Assembly: GCF_000003605.2 (NCBI RefSeq)
Contig: NW_003116629.1
Coordinates: 1 to 29,400, forward strand
Direction: 5' to 3'
Source: Saccoglossus kowalevskii
Lineage: Eukaryota > Hemichordata > Enteropneusta > Harrimaniidae
DNA: 29,400 nt
Shown here piece by piece: positions 29,116 through 29,400 of the stretch. The notes beneath the pieces were generated by a model that had not been told where the DNA came from, ran no database searches, and worked only from the letters and a program-made list of their open reading frames with translations. The translations under genes were made by a program, and so were the position numbers. The first letter of the stretch is position 1. Each line of letters begins with the position of its first letter.

Positions 29116-29400
29116 ATGGCGAACCTGAAAGATGAGTTGGCGTCGCCACCCGTGTATACGCCACTGACGAGGCGCGGTATCTCGGATGAAGGGGCGATCC
29201 CCAAATGGTCTGGTAGAGGACGTGGTAAGCTGCTTGGGACGTTGTCGGATGCGTCCACACCCAAGTCTGGCACAGAATTTGAAGCTAGAGAGGCCGATAC
29301 TGAGAAGGACGATAAACTGGCTCTTCAGCAGTGGGAGTTTGTTGAAAAAGAACGGCTGCGCCTTTTGGAATGTGAACGCCAGCTGAAGGAGGATCGCTTG
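29116..29400 (+). CDS. Copy D Gag N-terminus (partial, open to window edge)
   Basis: This is 95 codons of Gag from the same ATG as copies B and C (MANLKDELASPPVYTPLTRR), open to the last base. It differs from copy B by a few substitutions (for example Ser for Pro in GIPDEG) and has none of the 1-nt changes of copy C. It contains the basic Gly-rich stretch and the start of the predicted coiled coil. Whether the rest of copy D is intact cannot be seen. Confidence 0.85.
   Translation, partial: MANLKDELASPPVYTPLTRRGISDEGAIPKWSGRGRGKLLGTLSDASTPKSGTEFEAREADTEKDDKLALQQWEFVEKERLRLLECERQLKEDRL

Larger units (their letters stand above)
26618..29400 (+). mobile_element. Ty3/Gypsy LTR retrotransposon, copy D (3' truncated by window)
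   Basis: LTR3 is followed by a fourth PBS-leader-gag start, so the array continues beyond the window. Only the leader and the first 95 codons of gag are visible. The gag start (29116) is open to the window edge and lacks the indels seen in copy C. The leader differs slightly from B and C just before the splice donor (around 28965-28977). Confidence 0.93.

Noticed and set aside
1-29400. A host gene or bacterial operon within the window
   Set aside because: Every stretch is explained by the element's LTR, leader, gag-pol or 3' region, and each recurs in the neighbouring units.

Overview
The whole window is a head-to-tail array of one Ty3/Gypsy-type (Metaviridae) LTR retrotransposon in a eukaryotic, very probably animal, genome. 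The evidence is the order Gag, two CCHC knuckles, aspartic protease (DSG), reverse transcriptase (YLDD), RNase H, integrase (H-X4-H...C-X2-C and a D,D,E triad), together with long LTRs that begin TGTAAC and end GTTACA. A lysine-tRNA primer site lies 3 nt after each LTR and a purine tract touches each LTR start. No host flanking sequence, host gene, rRNA, tRNA or CRISPR is visible. The Gag core resembles PNMA/ZCCHC-type Gag of animal Gypsy elements, which suggests a metazoan host; I cannot name the species.

Layout: element A internal region, 5' cut by the window (1-6731); LTR1 (6732-8903); element B internal region (8904-16666); LTR2 (16667-18790); element C internal region (18791-26617); LTR3 (26618-28755); start of element D (28756-29400). 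Each LTR is shared: it is the 3' LTR of the copy on its left and the 5' LTR of the copy on its right. The repeat period is about 9.9 kb (gag ATGs at 9262, 19152 and 29116).

Each internal region holds a leader of about 350 nt (PBS, consensus splice donor, AATAAA), one fused gag-pol reading frame, and about 1.2-1.3 kb of 3' sequence. The fused frame has an ancestral length near 2,089 codons, inferred from indel arithmetic in copy B. The 3' sequence carries a 33-bp minisatellite rich in TGACGTAA motifs, splice-like signals, an unrecognised 98-codon ORF in the env position, and the PPT. The LTRs are long (about 2.1 kb), with a TAATTA-rich section, a 4-unit 66-bp repeat, and a TATA-like/ATTAAA pair that suggests the U3-R-U5 layout.

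Copies A, B and C all carry frame-breaking lesions at mostly different places, so none encodes an intact polyprotein; D is open as far as it can be read. By eye, copy B is a mosaic: its gag-to-RNase H part is close to A, and its integrase-to-LTR part is close to C. This points to exchange inside the array. Copy C also has dense single-base indel clusters in gag that look partly like low-quality sequence.
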